A DNA stretch of 64,000 nucleotides from Marinobacter maritimus (GTDB lineage Bacteria; Pseudomonadota; Gammaproteobacteria; Pseudomonadales; Oleiphilaceae), in NCBI RefSeq assembly GCF_007671675.1, contig NZ_VCGW01000001.1:682001-746000 (forward strand), given 5' to 3'. The notes beneath the pieces were generated by a model, which searched no databases, was not told the DNA's origin, and saw only the letters and a program-made list of their open reading frames with translations. The translations under genes and the position numbers were made by a program. This document shows, one piece after another, positions 43,676 through 53,557 of this stretch. Every line of letters starts with the position of its first letter. Position 1 is the first letter of the stretch.

Positions 43676-44626
43676 ATGAACACTCCCCCAATGAACATGA
43701 TTGATATGCCCGAAGCGACAGTTGCCAATTCTAATCAAGCCTTTAGTTCAGAATACGAGCGTTCGCAAAAATCAGAGCAAAATAAATTGCAAAAGCGTCT
43801 GCGCCGGGAAGCCGGCCAAGCTATTGCCGATTTCTCGATGATTAAAGCGGGCGACAAAGTAATGTGTTGTTTATCAGGTGGCAAGGACTCATATGCCATG
43901 CTGGACATTCTGCTCAATTTGCAGAAAAGCGCACCTGTTTCGTTTGAGCTGATTGCCGTCAATCTTGACCAGAAACAGCCTGGCTTTCCGGAAGAAGTTC
44001 TGCCGGAGTATCTTGCTGCGATGGGTATCGAATACCACATCATTGAGCGGGATACTTACAGCATCGTCAAGGATAAGGTTCCGGAGGGGAAAACCACCTG
44101 TGGGCTTTGCTCCAGGCTGCGTCGCGGTATTCTCTACAATTTTGCTGAAGAGCACGGCGTTACCAAAATTGCACTTGGGCACCATCGCGACGATCTTCTG
44201 GAAACTCTGTTTTTGAATATGTTTTACGGCGGAAAGCTCAAAACCATGCCGCCGGTACTGCACAGTGATGATGGTCGCAATACCGTCATTCGCCCGCTTG
44301 CATACAGCCGGGAGAAAGACATCGCGCGCTACGCGGAGCTTAGACAGTTCCCCATCATTCCCTGCAACCTCTGCGGTTCTCAGGAAAACCTGCAGCGCCA
44401 GGTTATCAAGGAAATGTTCCAGCAATGGGACGAGCAACACCCCGGTCGGCTTGAAAGTATGTTCGGGGCTTTGCGCAATGTTGAGCCCTCCCATCTTGCA
44501 GATACAAGCATCTATGATTTCCGGGAGGGCAAGCGCTTGGGAGCTTCAGGCCAGGTTGTACAGACAGCCATGCCGTCGCAGGAGCCTGAGCAGAATTTTG
44601 GACGCCTGGATGTTCTGAACCTCTGA
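43676..44626 (+). CDS. ttcA: tRNA 2-thiocytidine synthetase TtcA
   Basis: A 316-residue enzyme that thiolates cytidine 32 of tRNA, with ATP and a [4Fe-4S] cluster. The PP-loop reads [12 protein letters not shown]. Cluster ligands are in [10 protein letters not shown] and CNLCGSQ. The substrate loop [20 protein letters not shown] is typical. The first 30 residues are weakly conserved, and the nearby TATAAT suggests a start up to ten codons later than annotated here. It lies between the TetR group and the cbb3 accessory genes, and anr/fnr genes often adjoin ttcA in related bacteria, though none is in the window. Confidence 0.92.
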   Translation: MNTPPMNMIDMPEATVANSNQAFSSEYERSQKSEQNKLQKRLRREAGQAIADFSMIKAGDKVMCCLSGGKDSYAMLDILLNLQKSAPVSFELIAVNLDQKQPGFPEEVLPEYLAAMGIEYHIIERDTYSIVKDKVPEGKTTCGLCSRLRRGILYNFAEEHGVTKIALGHHRDDLLETLFLNMFYGGKLKTMPPVLHSDDGRNTVIRPLAYSREKDIARYAELRQFPIIPCNLCGSQENLQRQVIKEMFQQWDEQHPGRLESMFGALRNVEPSHLADTSIYDFREGKRLGASGQVVQTAMPSQEPEQNFGRLDVLNL

Positions 44627-44646
44627 GAGTCCGACCTGGAGCCGGA

Positions 44647-45336
44647 TTAATGGACGACCAATGCCATGATCGGGAGAGTCCACAGCCCGAACAGTATCAG
44701 CAGGGCGCCAGTGAATTTCCGGAACATCTGATTACTTTTTAATCCGCTGATCCAGCTCGCTGCGTAACCGGTCGCCAACATTGAGGGCAGAGTTCCCAGC
44801 CCGAAAAACATCATGGTGAGTGCCGCTGAGCCGACAGTAGGTTGCAAGGCGGCCCAGCCCAGCGTGCTGTATACCAACCCACAGGGTAGCCAGCCCCAAA
44901 GCGCACCAAGCGCAAGCGCTTGACCCGCGTTATTGACGGGTAGGAGTTTGCGCGTAATGGGCGAAAGTCGCTTCCAGAGCGGTGCCCCGATACGCTCCAC
45001 ATACCGGATGCCCTGCCACCATTGCCCCATTGATAACCCCATGAAAATCAGTAGCAAGCCCGCGATTGACCGCAGTACAACGCCCAGCTCAGCCCATTGA
45101 TTCGCAGCCGATGTGCTTAATAGCGCAACCAGCGTTGCGATCAACGCATAGCTTGCGATTCGTCCGGAATTGAAGGCAAGCAACAGCAGGGACTGGCGCA
45201 GGCGAAAGCCCTTTCCAACCGGCAGCGCCATGGAAAGAGATGCACTTATTCCGCCGCACATACCAAGGCAATGGGTGCTGCCAAGCAACCCGATGAGAAA
45301 CGCACTAGGATAGCTGAGATACAGTTCCGGGCTCAT
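44647..45336 (-). CDS. TauE/SafE-type membrane protein of the cbb3 assembly cluster
   Basis: A 229-residue inner-membrane protein with about six helices and HCLGMCGGI near residue 24. This form is regularly found after ccoS in gammaproteobacteria and is annotated as sulfite exporter or cytochrome biogenesis protein. The conserved Cys pair and neighbourhood suggest a part in copper or thiol handling for oxidase assembly. The start overlaps the ccoS stop by four bases. Confidence 0.75.
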   Translation of the reverse strand: MSPELYLSYPSAFLIGLLGSTHCLGMCGGISASLSMALPVGKGFRLRQSLLLLAFNSGRIASYALIATLVALLSTSAANQWAELGVVLRSIAGLLLIFMGLSMGQWWQGIRYVERIGAPLWKRLSPITRKLLPVNNAGQALALGALWGWLPCGLVYSTLGWAALQPTVGSAALTMMFFGLGTLPSMLATGYAASWISGLKSNQMFRKFTGALLILFGLWTLPIMALVVH

Positions 45337-45575
45337 GAGCGGCGAGATTCGTCCTCAGGACGTTGCTTTTCCTCACCGGACGGGCCCTCGGGCGGTTCCG
45401 GTTTATCCGTGCGCGCGTCTTCCGGGATCATGTCTTTGTCGTCGTCATAGAGAATCCGGTGTGCCGGGCCCTCAAGGTCGTCGTATTGGCCATTTTTCAC
45501 GGCCCAGGAAAACAGCAAAATGCCCATCACCACCAGGATCAGCATCACCGGTACCAGGAACATTACGATTTCCAC
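45333..45575 (-). CDS. ccoS: cbb3 oxidase assembly protein CcoS
   Basis: An 80-residue protein with one N-terminal membrane helix (MFLVPVMLILVVMGILLFSWAV) and the CcoS hallmark VKNGQYDDLEGPAHRILYDDD. The tail is longer than usual and rich in Pro, Glu and Asp. CcoS is needed for inserting cofactors into the cbb3 catalytic subunit. It lies 38 bases after the copper ATPase gene and is coupled to the TauE-like gene. Confidence 0.92.
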   Translation of the reverse strand: MEIVMFLVPVMLILVVMGILLFSWAVKNGQYDDLEGPAHRILYDDDKDMIPEDARTDKPEPPEGPSGEEKQRPEDESRRS

Positions 45576-45613
45576 GGAATAAACCTCATAGTTAAAGCCG
45601 AGCGTTCACGGTA

Positions 45614-48064
45614 TCAGGGCGTGGCTTGTACGCCAAATTCCGGTGCTCCGCCGGGATTGACGGAGCGGGTTTTCGAACCAAGACGTAATGCGTTGAGTAC
45701 AACAATCAGCGAACTCAGAGACATGCCGATGGCTGCAAGCCAGGGCGGAACCAGGCCGGCGGCCGCAAGAGGCAGGGCACAGACGTTATAGACAAGTGCC
45801 CAGGTCATGTTCTGGCGAATGATTTTGCGTGTACGGCGACTGGTTCTCAATGCTTCTACCAGTTGCATCAGTTGCCCATTGAGCAGAACCGCATCGGCTT
45901 TGAGCTGTGTAAGATCGGCCGCTGTGCCCATGGCCACTGAAATGCCTGCACCAGCCATCGACGGGAGATCGTTGAGTCCGTCTCCGACCATCATTATCTG
46001 GTGCCCTTCGGACCGCAGTCGGGTAAGAACGTTCAGTTTCTCTTCCGGAGATGCTTGGCCAATAGCGTCGTCAATGCCCAACATGTCCGCAATCTGGCGC
46101 ACGTGGCCGGAGCGGTCGCCGCTCAGCAGCATTGTACGTATGCCCGCATCCTGCAGGGCTTTGACCGCTTGTGCTGCGTCTTCCCGGGGCTGATCATCAA
46201 GCCGGAAGCAGGCCAGCCACTCGTCTTCGGAAGCAAGCCATATTTCCATACCTGAGTGTGCTTCAGATTCGGGCTCCGGCGCGCTTGTGTGTTGCGCAAC
46301 AAAGGCCCTGTGGCCTATGAAAAATCCGCACTCACCAAACTGACCAGATAGCCCTCCGCCCAGATGGTTGTTCACTTGGTTTATGGACGCCGCAGGGCGG
46401 TTATGGAAGACCCGGGCGATAGGGTGCTCCGAATGTTGCTCCAGACCCGCGGCAATCCGCAGGCAGATGTCTTTATCTTTGCTGCCGACCACCCGGGTAT
46501 CGATCAGGCTCAGCTCACCCCGGGTCAGGGTGCCGGTTTTATCGAAGATCACCGTGTCTATGGTGTTCATGGACTCAAGTGCGTGGCCGCGGGTTGGCAG
46601 AAAGCCCAGACGCCGTAATTTAATGGTCGCGGAGGTAATCGCTGTAGGTGTCGCAAGGGACAGGGCGCAAGGACAGGTCACGACAAGAACTGATAGCGTA
46701 ATATCGAAGGCGTTGTCTGCCCCTGCCAGCCACCACCCGATCCAGACGACAGGCGCAAGGATCAGAACACGTCCGACAAACTTGCCGGCAATGCGATCGG
46801 CCATTCGTGCCACCGGCGGCTTTTCTGACTGAACGCGATCGAGTATCCGCAGAATACCGGAAAGCCTTGTCTGGGCGCCGGATTTCACAACCTGAACGTC
46901 CAGTGGGTTTTCACCGTTGATACTTCCCGCATGCACTGTGTCACCAGCCACCCGGGTTTCAGGCAGGTACTCGCCGGTCAGCGCCGATTCGTTCAGGGTA
47001 GATTGGCCGCGAAGAATCACACCGTCAATGGGTAAGGTTTCGCCGGGCCTGATCCGAACCACATCGCCGGGCTTCACCTGGTGGGCGGGTATGATTTCGG
47101 TTTGGTCGCCGTTTACGCGTGTAGCTACTGTAGGATGAAAACCCGCCAGAGCATTGCCTGTAAGGCCTGCACGATATCTGGCCTGCACCTCTATATATCG
47201 GCCAAGCAACAGGAAGAACGTGAACATGCAGACGGATTCAAAATACACCTCTTCGCCGCCCACAACGGTTACCCAGGCGCTGGCCAGGTAAGCAAGGCCA
47301 ATGGCGATGGCCACGGGTACGTCCATGGTCAGATGTCGGGTTCTGATATCGCGTTGTGCATTGCGGAAAAAGGGCCCGGCGCTGTAGAGCACAACTGGAG
47401 TGGCCACGAGCAGGCTGAACCAGCGGAAAAACGACACAAACTCCGGTGAAAGGCCGCTAACCAATTCAAAATAAAGCGGAAACGCCAGCATCATGCTTTG
47501 AAAGCTACCAATGCCAGCGACGGCTAGCCGGATCAACATGGTGCGGTGTTCGGCCTTAAGTTGATCCTCAACAGCATCTGACTGATAAGGGCGGGCAGTG
47601 TAGCCGAGTTCATGAATAGCGATCAGTAAATCGCTCAGGGCAGCCTTGTCCTGAGCCCAGACCAGTCGAGCCCGTTGGGTTGTGTGATTAACGGAGAAGG
47701 AGAGCACGCCCGGTTGCTTTTTAAGGTGATTTTCCAACAACCAGATGCAGGCAGCGCAGGTGATGCCACCAATCAGAAGCTGGGCTTCCTGGCCGCCTTT
47801 AACCGGAGAAACAAAGGCTTGTTGCACAAGGGGATGATCCAGTTCCCTGAGCCGGTCAAGCTCAGAGTCAGTCAGCTGGCGGGGAGTGACGGCCGTCTCC
47901 GTGCGCAGCTGATAAAAACCGGTCAGACCTTCGCTGTGAATGGTTTCACACACCGCTTTGCAGCCCTGGCAACAGAAAAAACGGTGTTTCCCATCGAGCT
48001 CAAGCGTAATCGGCGGCTCACCGTCAGCCGGTTCGCCGCAATGGAAGCAATCCAGGGGGGTCAC
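45614..48064 (-). CDS. ccoI: Copper-exporting P-type ATPase CcoI
   Basis: An 816-residue P1B-type ATPase that delivers copper for cbb3 oxidase assembly. The N-terminus holds a Cys-rich cluster (C6, C9 and CCQGC at 31-35), followed by a heavy-metal domain with CAAC at residues 103-106. Membrane helices include the CPC motif (TCPCALSLATP), then the phosphorylation site DKTGTLTRG, SEHPIARV and GDGLNDLPSM. The length matches FixI/CcoI. The start overlaps the ccoH stop by four bases. Confidence 0.95.
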   Translation of the reverse strand: MTPLDCFHCGEPADGEPPITLELDGKHRFFCCQGCKAVCETIHSEGLTGFYQLRTETAVTPRQLTDSELDRLRELDHPLVQQAFVSPVKGGQEAQLLIGGITCAACIWLLENHLKKQPGVLSFSVNHTTQRARLVWAQDKAALSDLLIAIHELGYTARPYQSDAVEDQLKAEHRTMLIRLAVAGIGSFQSMMLAFPLYFELVSGLSPEFVSFFRWFSLLVATPVVLYSAGPFFRNAQRDIRTRHLTMDVPVAIAIGLAYLASAWVTVVGGEEVYFESVCMFTFFLLLGRYIEVQARYRAGLTGNALAGFHPTVATRVNGDQTEIIPAHQVKPGDVVRIRPGETLPIDGVILRGQSTLNESALTGEYLPETRVAGDTVHAGSINGENPLDVQVVKSGAQTRLSGILRILDRVQSEKPPVARMADRIAGKFVGRVLILAPVVWIGWWLAGADNAFDITLSVLVVTCPCALSLATPTAITSATIKLRRLGFLPTRGHALESMNTIDTVIFDKTGTLTRGELSLIDTRVVGSKDKDICLRIAAGLEQHSEHPIARVFHNRPAASINQVNNHLGGGLSGQFGECGFFIGHRAFVAQHTSAPEPESEAHSGMEIWLASEDEWLACFRLDDQPREDAAQAVKALQDAGIRTMLLSGDRSGHVRQIADMLGIDDAIGQASPEEKLNVLTRLRSEGHQIMMVGDGLNDLPSMAGAGISVAMGTAADLTQLKADAVLLNGQLMQLVEALRTSRRTRKIIRQNMTWALVYNVCALPLAAAGLVPPWLAAIGMSLSSLIVVLNALRLGSKTRSVNPGGAPEFGVQATP

Positions 48065-48576
48065 CCTTTTGCAGAGCCTTTCGGACCCATATGCAGATCG
48101 CCATCAGAGGGCAGCCAGGCCTCACCTTTGAGGCGCCACTGGTTGTCTGGTCCGCGGAGTTCGTAATACCAGCGACCTTCGATATCCTGCAGCATTGTGC
48201 CGGTATAGTGGCCGTTGCCGTCACTCTGGAACTGAATGGTACGGTCGTTCTGCGCCAGCGTCGGGTGGAACAGGTTAAGGATCAGGTAGGGATAGTCAGC
48301 CGGGCCCTGTTGAGTGTTAACATCCAACAAAATGCTACGGTTTTCGAACGCCATGTCCGCGCTCAGTCCCATCTCTGCTGCAGCGCGGTCACGGGCTATC
48401 TCAAGATTAATGCCCCGGCCTTCTTTCGAATAATCGTCGCTCACCATCGTGTCTTTCATGTTCGACGCCACAACCAGCATGAACATGCTGAAGGTAATGG
48501 CGGACAGCGGAGCTATGGTCAGGAACCAGAACCAGGGCTGCTTGTACCAGGGCGCTACGGGTACGTCTTGATTCAT
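48061..48576 (-). CDS. ccoH: cbb3 oxidase accessory protein CcoH/FixH
   Basis: A 171-residue protein with one membrane helix (PWFWFLTIAPLSAITFSMFML) and a periplasmic domain with the family pattern DDYSKEGRGINLEIARDRAA, LNLFHPT and WYYELRGPDNQWRLKGEAW. FixH-type proteins take part in oxidase assembly. It starts 49 bases after ccoG ends and is coupled to ccoI. Confidence 0.9.
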   Translation of the reverse strand: MNQDVPVAPWYKQPWFWFLTIAPLSAITFSMFMLVVASNMKDTMVSDDYSKEGRGINLEIARDRAAAEMGLSADMAFENRSILLDVNTQQGPADYPYLILNLFHPTLAQNDRTIQFQSDGNGHYTGTMLQDIEGRWYYELRGPDNQWRLKGEAWLPSDGDLHMGPKGSAKG

Positions 48577-48624
48577 ATTGCTCAGTCTCGTCTTTTACAG
48601 GTGACCAACAGTGACCCCGAAGGG

Positions 48625-50055
48625 TTACTGCGTTGGACCGACAAATCGGCTTTCGGTTTCCAGCTTCAGTGAAGTATCCGTTTCAGACTGTGCATGGAAG
48701 ATTATTTCGTTATTTGATTGTGGAATGGATTCAGGCGGAACATCCACAACCGTTGGTAAAGAGCGGTTCTCACCGCTGTCTACGCTTACTTGGGTCTCGG
48801 TCAGAATACGGATGCCGTCAAGGCCCTCTACCGACAGTGTAAAGGTCTGTGGAACCTCTGACATGTTCACTATTTTCAGGGTATAGGAGTTTTCAATGCG
48901 CCCCTCACCGTTAAAACTGAACAGTGCTCCGCGATCTCTCAGTGCATCCATCTGGGCTGGCACACGGGTGGCGATCACAAATATGATTGCGGAAATCATG
49001 GCTGTGAGAACCGCACCATAACCAAACGTACGAGGTCGCAGTAATTTCGACGGCTTGCCTTCAAGCTCGTTTTCGGTGGTGTAACGAATCAGCCCGCGCG
49101 GGTAGTTCATTTTGTCCATGATTTCGTCGCAGGCGTCTATGCACAATGCACAACCGATGCACTCGTACTGAAGGCCGTCCCGGATATCAATGCCGGTAGG
49201 ACATACATGAACACACTGCCCACAATCGATGCAGTCGCCAAGGCCGACTTCTTCCGGTTTTACGTCTTTTTTGCGTCCTCCGCGGGGCTCGCCCCGATTG
49301 GGGTCGTAGGACACAATGCGTGTATTCGGGTCAAACATGACCGACTGGAAGCGGGCGTAAGGGCACATATACAAGCACACCTGTTCGCGCATCCAGCCGG
49401 CATTCAGGTAGGTGGCTATGGTAAAAAATGCAACCCAGAAATAGGCCCAACCGTTGGCCTGGACGGTGAATATATCGACGGTAAGCTCCCTTATAGGATA
49501 GAAGTATCCTATAAACGTGAGCCCGGTCAGCAAAGAAATAACAAGCCATATTAGATGCTTAGCCGTTTTCTTTACAATTTTCTCTGTGGAGTTGGGTGCC
49601 TTGTCCAGCTTCATACGTTTGTTGCGGCTGCCTTCGATTCGCTCTTCAACCCACATAAAGATAAACGTCCACACTGTCTGAGGACAGGTGTAGCCGCACC
49701 AGACGCGACCAAACAGAGTGGTAATGAAAAACAGGCCGAAGGCGCTGATTATTAGCATGCCGGAGAGCAGGAAAAAGTCTTTTGGGTAGAATGTGGCCCC
49801 GTAGAGGTGGAATTCCCGTGCTGGCAGATCAAAATGAATCAGCGGGTTGCCGTCCAGCGTCAACCAGACAAACAGGAAGTACATGCCCATTAGTACTAAA
49901 AGGCTGACAGTCCGGATGCGTTGGAACAGGCCTTTTACTTCCTTCGCATAGATTTTCTTCCGGCTGGCGTACAAGTCGACGGTTTCAATTTTCTGGTTTT
50001 TGCCCGAAGGTTCCGAGGAGGGGTCGACCTGTTTGACCGGAATTTCATTACTCAT
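48625..50055 (-). CDS. ccoG: cbb3 oxidase accessory protein CcoG (RdxA/FixG)
   Basis: A 476-residue membrane iron-sulfur protein with about five helices. Two ferredoxin-like [4Fe-4S] motifs are near the middle: CIDCGQCVHVCPTG and CIGCALCIDACDE. The conserved WCGYTCPQTVWTFIFMWVE precedes them, and the C-terminal domain is a periplasmic Ig-like fold (YTLKIVNMSEVPQTFTLSVE). CcoG has been reported to reduce copper for the assembly route. It is the first gene of the accessory half of the cluster. Confidence 0.93.
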   Translation of the reverse strand: MSNEIPVKQVDPSSEPSGKNQKIETVDLYASRKKIYAKEVKGLFQRIRTVSLLVLMGMYFLFVWLTLDGNPLIHFDLPAREFHLYGATFYPKDFFLLSGMLIISAFGLFFITTLFGRVWCGYTCPQTVWTFIFMWVEERIEGSRNKRMKLDKAPNSTEKIVKKTAKHLIWLVISLLTGLTFIGYFYPIRELTVDIFTVQANGWAYFWVAFFTIATYLNAGWMREQVCLYMCPYARFQSVMFDPNTRIVSYDPNRGEPRGGRKKDVKPEEVGLGDCIDCGQCVHVCPTGIDIRDGLQYECIGCALCIDACDEIMDKMNYPRGLIRYTTENELEGKPSKLLRPRTFGYGAVLTAMISAIIFVIATRVPAQMDALRDRGALFSFNGEGRIENSYTLKIVNMSEVPQTFTLSVEGLDGIRILTETQVSVDSGENRSLPTVVDVPPESIPQSNNEIIFHAQSETDTSLKLETESRFVGPTQ

Positions 50056-50156
50056 GGGTATCTCCAGATGAAGTCTTGAAGCGGGCGCGATGCCTTTTCA
50101 GGCTGCTGATCTTCTCAAGCCTGTGCCCGCACGCAGACACAGGGTTGAGCAGACCA

Positions 50157-50177
50157 GGCCGGGCTGAAGGCCCGGCC
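50157..50177 (-). other. GC-rich intercistronic hairpin between ccoP and ccoG
   Basis: GGCCGGGC and GCCCGGCC form a perfect 8-bp stem with a five-base loop, six bases after the ccoP stop. There is no T-run on the minus strand. It could protect the ccoNOQP message or attenuate read-through to ccoGHIS, letting oxidase subunits outnumber assembly factors. Confidence 0.55.
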
Positions 50178-50183
50178 GGGAAG

Positions 50184-51074
50184 TCAGTTGGACAGGCTGT
50201 AAACGTACGCAGCCAGAATCTGGATCTGATCTTCAGACAGACGCCCACTCTGAGCTGGCATCTGGTTTTGACGACCGTGCAGAACCGTCTCTTTGATCCA
50301 CTCGTAGTTTGAGCCGTATAGCCAGACGTTGTCCGTCAGGTTGGGCGCGCCAAGAGCTGTCATGCCTTTGCCTTCGGGTCCGTGGCAAGCCACACAGCCC
50401 TGAGCGAATATAGCTTTGCCTGCCTCGGCTGCAGCAGCGTCTTTTTCACGGCCACTGAAGCTCAGAACGTAATTGACCACTTGGTCGACCTGTTCGTTGG
50501 TCATGTTCGGCATCACACCTTTCGCTGGCATGTTACCCATCCGGCCGTTGTGCAGGGTTTCCAGGATAGCCTCTGGTGTTCCGCCCCACAGCCAGTCGTC
50601 GTCGGTCAGATTGGGAAAGCCCACCTGGCCGCGAGCGGCAGAGCCATGGCAAACAGAGCAGTTATTTGCGAACAGACGCTGGCCAATCTTGAGTGCATCA
50701 GCGTCTTTGGACAGCTCTTCTACCGGGGTCTGACCATACTGCGCGTAGATTGGACCGTACTTCTCTTCAGCGTCGGCAACTTCTGCCTCCCACTGATTGG
50801 TCGACGTCCAGTTCAGTAAGCCCTTGTAGTTACCCAGGCCCGGGTAAAGTGCCAGGTAACCAAGTGCGAAAATGCACGTAGCGACATACAGGTAGAACCA
50901 CCACTTAGGCAGTGGATTATCATACTCCTCGATACCATCGAAAGAGTGACCTACAGTGCGGTCGGTTTCTACATCGGTTGTCTGACTTTTACGGGTGGCA
51001 TGCAAAAGCCACCAGCAGCCAAAGACGGTACCGAGCACGATCGCACTGATCCAGATGCTCCAGAAGGTACTCAT
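50184..51074 (-). CDS. ccoP: cbb3 oxidase di-haem subunit CcoP
   Basis: A 296-residue membrane-anchored cytochrome c. There is one N-terminal helix, a second (KWWFYLYVATCIFALGYLAL), and two haem sites, NNCSVCHGSA and QGCVACHGPEG. Methionine ligands are likely in the MGNMPAKGVMPNM and MTALGAPN regions. It passes electrons from soluble cytochromes towards CcoO. The start overlaps the ccoQ stop by ATGA. Confidence 0.95.
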   Translation of the reverse strand: MSTFWSIWISAIVLGTVFGCWWLLHATRKSQTTDVETDRTVGHSFDGIEEYDNPLPKWWFYLYVATCIFALGYLALYPGLGNYKGLLNWTSTNQWEAEVADAEEKYGPIYAQYGQTPVEELSKDADALKIGQRLFANNCSVCHGSAARGQVGFPNLTDDDWLWGGTPEAILETLHNGRMGNMPAKGVMPNMTNEQVDQVVNYVLSFSGREKDAAAAEAGKAIFAQGCVACHGPEGKGMTALGAPNLTDNVWLYGSNYEWIKETVLHGRQNQMPAQSGRLSEDQIQILAAYVYSLSN

Positions 51075-51256
51075 TGTTTTTTCTCCGTTTTTTCCTGTTC
51101 AAGAGTACGCTTTTCCACCTCGTCATCATCGAACGGCAGATGGGCTGCTTCTTCGTTTGCCTTTTTGCGATGGGCGCTGAAGGCCCACCAGATGATGCCG
51201 ATAAAGACGGCCATCATTAAAAGGGTATGCACGCCGCGTAACTCGTTAATATCCAT
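51071..51256 (-). CDS. ccoQ: cbb3 oxidase small subunit CcoQ
   Basis: A 61-residue membrane protein: MDINELRGVHTLLMMAVFIG with one helix, then an acidic-basic cytoplasmic tail (RKKANEEAAHLPFDDDEVEK). It stabilises the assembled oxidase. The start at 51256 excludes a longer upstream frame that would overlap ccoO. Confidence 0.9.
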   Translation of the reverse strand: MDINELRGVHTLLMMAVFIGIIWWAFSAHRKKANEEAAHLPFDDDEVEKRTLEQEKTEKKQ

Positions 51257-51260
51257 CAAA

Positions 51261-51869
51261 TCACCGTTTGTCTGAAAGTACGGTGCCCAGCTGTTGCAGG
51301 TATGCGACCAGGGCCTCGATTTCAAACTTGCCTTCCAGTTGATCCGCTGCACCGGCGATCTGTTCGTCAGTGTAGGGCACACCCAACGTCTGCAGTGCGG
51401 AAAGCTTGGCTGCAGTGCCGTTATGGTTTACAACATCTTCGAACAGCCACGGAAAAGCAGGCATGTTGGATTCAGGAACCACGCTGCGCGGGTTATACAG
51501 ATGCTGGCGCTGCCAGGCATCTGAGTAACGGCCGCCAACACGGGCCAGATCAGGCCCCGTGCGCTTGGAACCCCATAGGAACGGGCGCTCGTAAACGAAT
51601 TCGCCCGCAACGGAGTAGTGGCCGTAACGCTCGGTTTCTGCGCGGAACGGGCGGATTTGCTGAGTGTGGCAGACGTGACAGCCTTCGCGGATGTAGATGT
51701 CACGGCCTTCCAGTTCCAGCGCCGACAGCGGCTCAAGGCCTTCTATCGGCTCGTTGACGCTCTTCAGGAAGAAAAGCGGGAGCACTTCCGCCAGAAAACC
51801 GCCACTGATGACCAGGATGATAAAGACAATCATCAGGCCAATATTCTTTTCTACAATTTCGTGTTTCAT
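51261..51869 (-). CDS. ccoO: cbb3 oxidase mono-haem subunit CcoO
   Basis: A 202-residue membrane-anchored cytochrome c with an N-terminal helix ([17 protein letters not shown]) and the haem motif [14 protein letters not shown] with Cys64, Cys67 and His68. The sequence PAFPWLFED supplies the expected Met-side segment. It links CcoP to the catalytic CcoN. It lies 14 bases after ccoN and 4 bases before ccoQ. Confidence 0.95.
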   Translation of the reverse strand: MKHEIVEKNIGLMIVFIILVISGGFLAEVLPLFFLKSVNEPIEGLEPLSALELEGRDIYIREGCHVCHTQQIRPFRAETERYGHYSVAGEFVYERPFLWGSKRTGPDLARVGGRYSDAWQRQHLYNPRSVVPESNMPAFPWLFEDVVNHNGTAAKLSALQTLGVPYTDEQIAGAADQLEGKFEIEALVAYLQQLGTVLSDKR

Positions 51870-51883
51870 CTGGTCTCTCTCCG

Positions 51884-53314
51884 TTACGCCGCCTGAACTG
51901 CTGCGTTGTCCTGGGCAGCCGCTTCTTTCTGACGCACGGTCATGTAGACGTTATAAGCCATGAACAGCATGCCAGCGAGGAAAATGACGCCACCGAGGAA
52001 GCGCACAAAATAGCCGGGGTAGGACGCTTCGAGGCTCTCTACAAAACTGTAGGTCAGGGTGCCGTCGTCGTTGACTGCACGCCACATCAAACCTTGCATG
52101 ATGCCGTTAACCCACATGGCGACGATGTACAGTACGGTGCCGACTGTCGCCAGCCAGAAGTGCACGTTGATCATGCTAACGCTGTACATTTCCTTGAGGC
52201 CCCAGAGCTTGGGAATCAGGTGGTAGATTGCACCAATACTGATCATTGCAACCCAACCCAGAGCGCCGGAGTGAACGTGGCCGACAGTCCAGTCAGTGTT
52301 GTGAGACAGTGCGTTCACGGTCTTGATAGACATCATTGGCCCTTCGAAGGTAGACATGCCGTAGAACGACAGGGAAACCACCAGGAAGCGCAGGATGGGG
52401 TCTGTGCGCAGTTTGTGCCATGCGCCTGACAGCGTCATCATGCCGTTGATCATGCCACCCCAGGACGGCGCAAGCAGAATCAGGGACATAATCATGCTGG
52501 CAGTCTGAGCCCAATCTGGCAGAGCAGAGTAGTGCAGGTGGTGGCCACCGGCCCATACGTAGGTCGCGATCAGTGCCCAGAAGTGCACGATGGACAAGCG
52601 GTAGGAATAAACCGGGCGCCCGGCCTGCTTGGGAACAAAGTAGTACATCATGCCCAGGAAGCCGGCAGTGAGGAAGAAGCCTACGGCGTTATGGCCGTAC
52701 CACCACTGCATCATCGCGTCGGTTACGCCGGCATAGGCCGAGTAGGATTTGAACGCACTGACTGGCAGTGCCAGGTTGTTACCAATATGCAGTACGGCGA
52801 TGGTAAGAATGAACGCGCCGTAAAACCAGTTGGCTACGTATATGTGTGGAGTGCTGCGTTTGGTAATGGTGCCGAAGAAAACCAGGGCGTAAGTAACCCA
52901 GACTACAGCTATGGCGATGTCAATCGGCCATTCCAGCTCAGCGTATTCTTTGGTGCTGGTGAGGCCCATTGGCAGGGTAATCGCCGCGGAAACGATGATT
53001 GCGGTCCAGCCCCAGAAGGTAAAGGCGGCGAGTTTGTCCGAAATCAGTCGTGTCTGACAGGTGCGCTGAACAACGTAGTACGATGTTGCAAACAAGGCAC
53101 TACCACCAAAACCGAAAATAACAGCATTGGTATGCAGCGGTCGCAGGCGACCGAAGTGAGTAAATGGCAGATCGAGGTTGAGGGATGGCCAAACCAGTTG
53201 TGCTGCAATCAACACGCCCAGCGCCATGCCAACAATACCCCATACCACTGTCATGATGGCGAACTGTCTCACCACCTTGTAGTTATATGTCAGGTTCGGA
53301 TTTTGTGTGCTCAT
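51884..53314 (-). CDS. ccoN: cbb3 oxidase catalytic subunit CcoN
   Basis: A 476-residue haem-copper oxidase subunit with 12 helices; it reduces oxygen at very low concentration and pumps protons. Histidine ligands are visible in [46 protein letters not shown] and [26 protein letters not shown] carries the tyrosine of the active site. It is the first gene of the operon and has an ANR/FNR-type site about 90 bases upstream. Confidence 0.96.
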   Translation of the reverse strand: MSTQNPNLTYNYKVVRQFAIMTVVWGIVGMALGVLIAAQLVWPSLNLDLPFTHFGRLRPLHTNAVIFGFGGSALFATSYYVVQRTCQTRLISDKLAAFTFWGWTAIIVSAAITLPMGLTSTKEYAELEWPIDIAIAVVWVTYALVFFGTITKRSTPHIYVANWFYGAFILTIAVLHIGNNLALPVSAFKSYSAYAGVTDAMMQWWYGHNAVGFFLTAGFLGMMYYFVPKQAGRPVYSYRLSIVHFWALIATYVWAGGHHLHYSALPDWAQTASMIMSLILLAPSWGGMINGMMTLSGAWHKLRTDPILRFLVVSLSFYGMSTFEGPMMSIKTVNALSHNTDWTVGHVHSGALGWVAMISIGAIYHLIPKLWGLKEMYSVSMINVHFWLATVGTVLYIVAMWVNGIMQGLMWRAVNDDGTLTYSFVESLEASYPGYFVRFLGGVIFLAGMLFMAYNVYMTVRQKEAAAQDNAAVQAA

Positions 53315-53401
53315 AGCCTTACCAATGGGTTCAGAGTGGGGAATTATGCGGGCGCAAGTATGGAGAAACCATTAGCTGTTTGCAATGACACGGATCAACT
53401 C

Positions 53402-53415
53402 CTGATATCCGTCAA
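53402..53415 (-). promoter_or_regulatory. ANR/FNR site upstream of ccoN
   Basis: On the minus strand TTGAC-GGAT-ATCAG matches the FNR/ANR consensus TTGAT-N4-ATCAA at 8 of 10 positions. It lies about 94 bases before the ccoN ATG. A promoter centred 41 bases downstream would start near 53367, close to a GCTAAT -10-like hexamer. Oxygen-responsive control of cbb3 operons is well known, which supports the call. The rest of the gap to 53557 shows nothing else. Confidence 0.6.
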
Positions 53416-53557
53416 ATGCGCCCGAATCAACAGCATGGCGCCTTTTCCAAAGCGCTTTGCAAGCTGAGGTTCTATGATAGCCCCGGAGCCGTTCAAGGTG
53501 AACTTGGTAAACTTGACTAAGAACAATAAATGCAGCATTGAAAGGAAAGTAATCGCT

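Noticed and set aside
52532..53467. A 311-codon open frame on the plus strand opposite ccoN
   Set aside because: It is the shadow of a highly conserved oxidase gene; its product has low-complexity composition and no recognisable domain, and no ribosome site precedes it.
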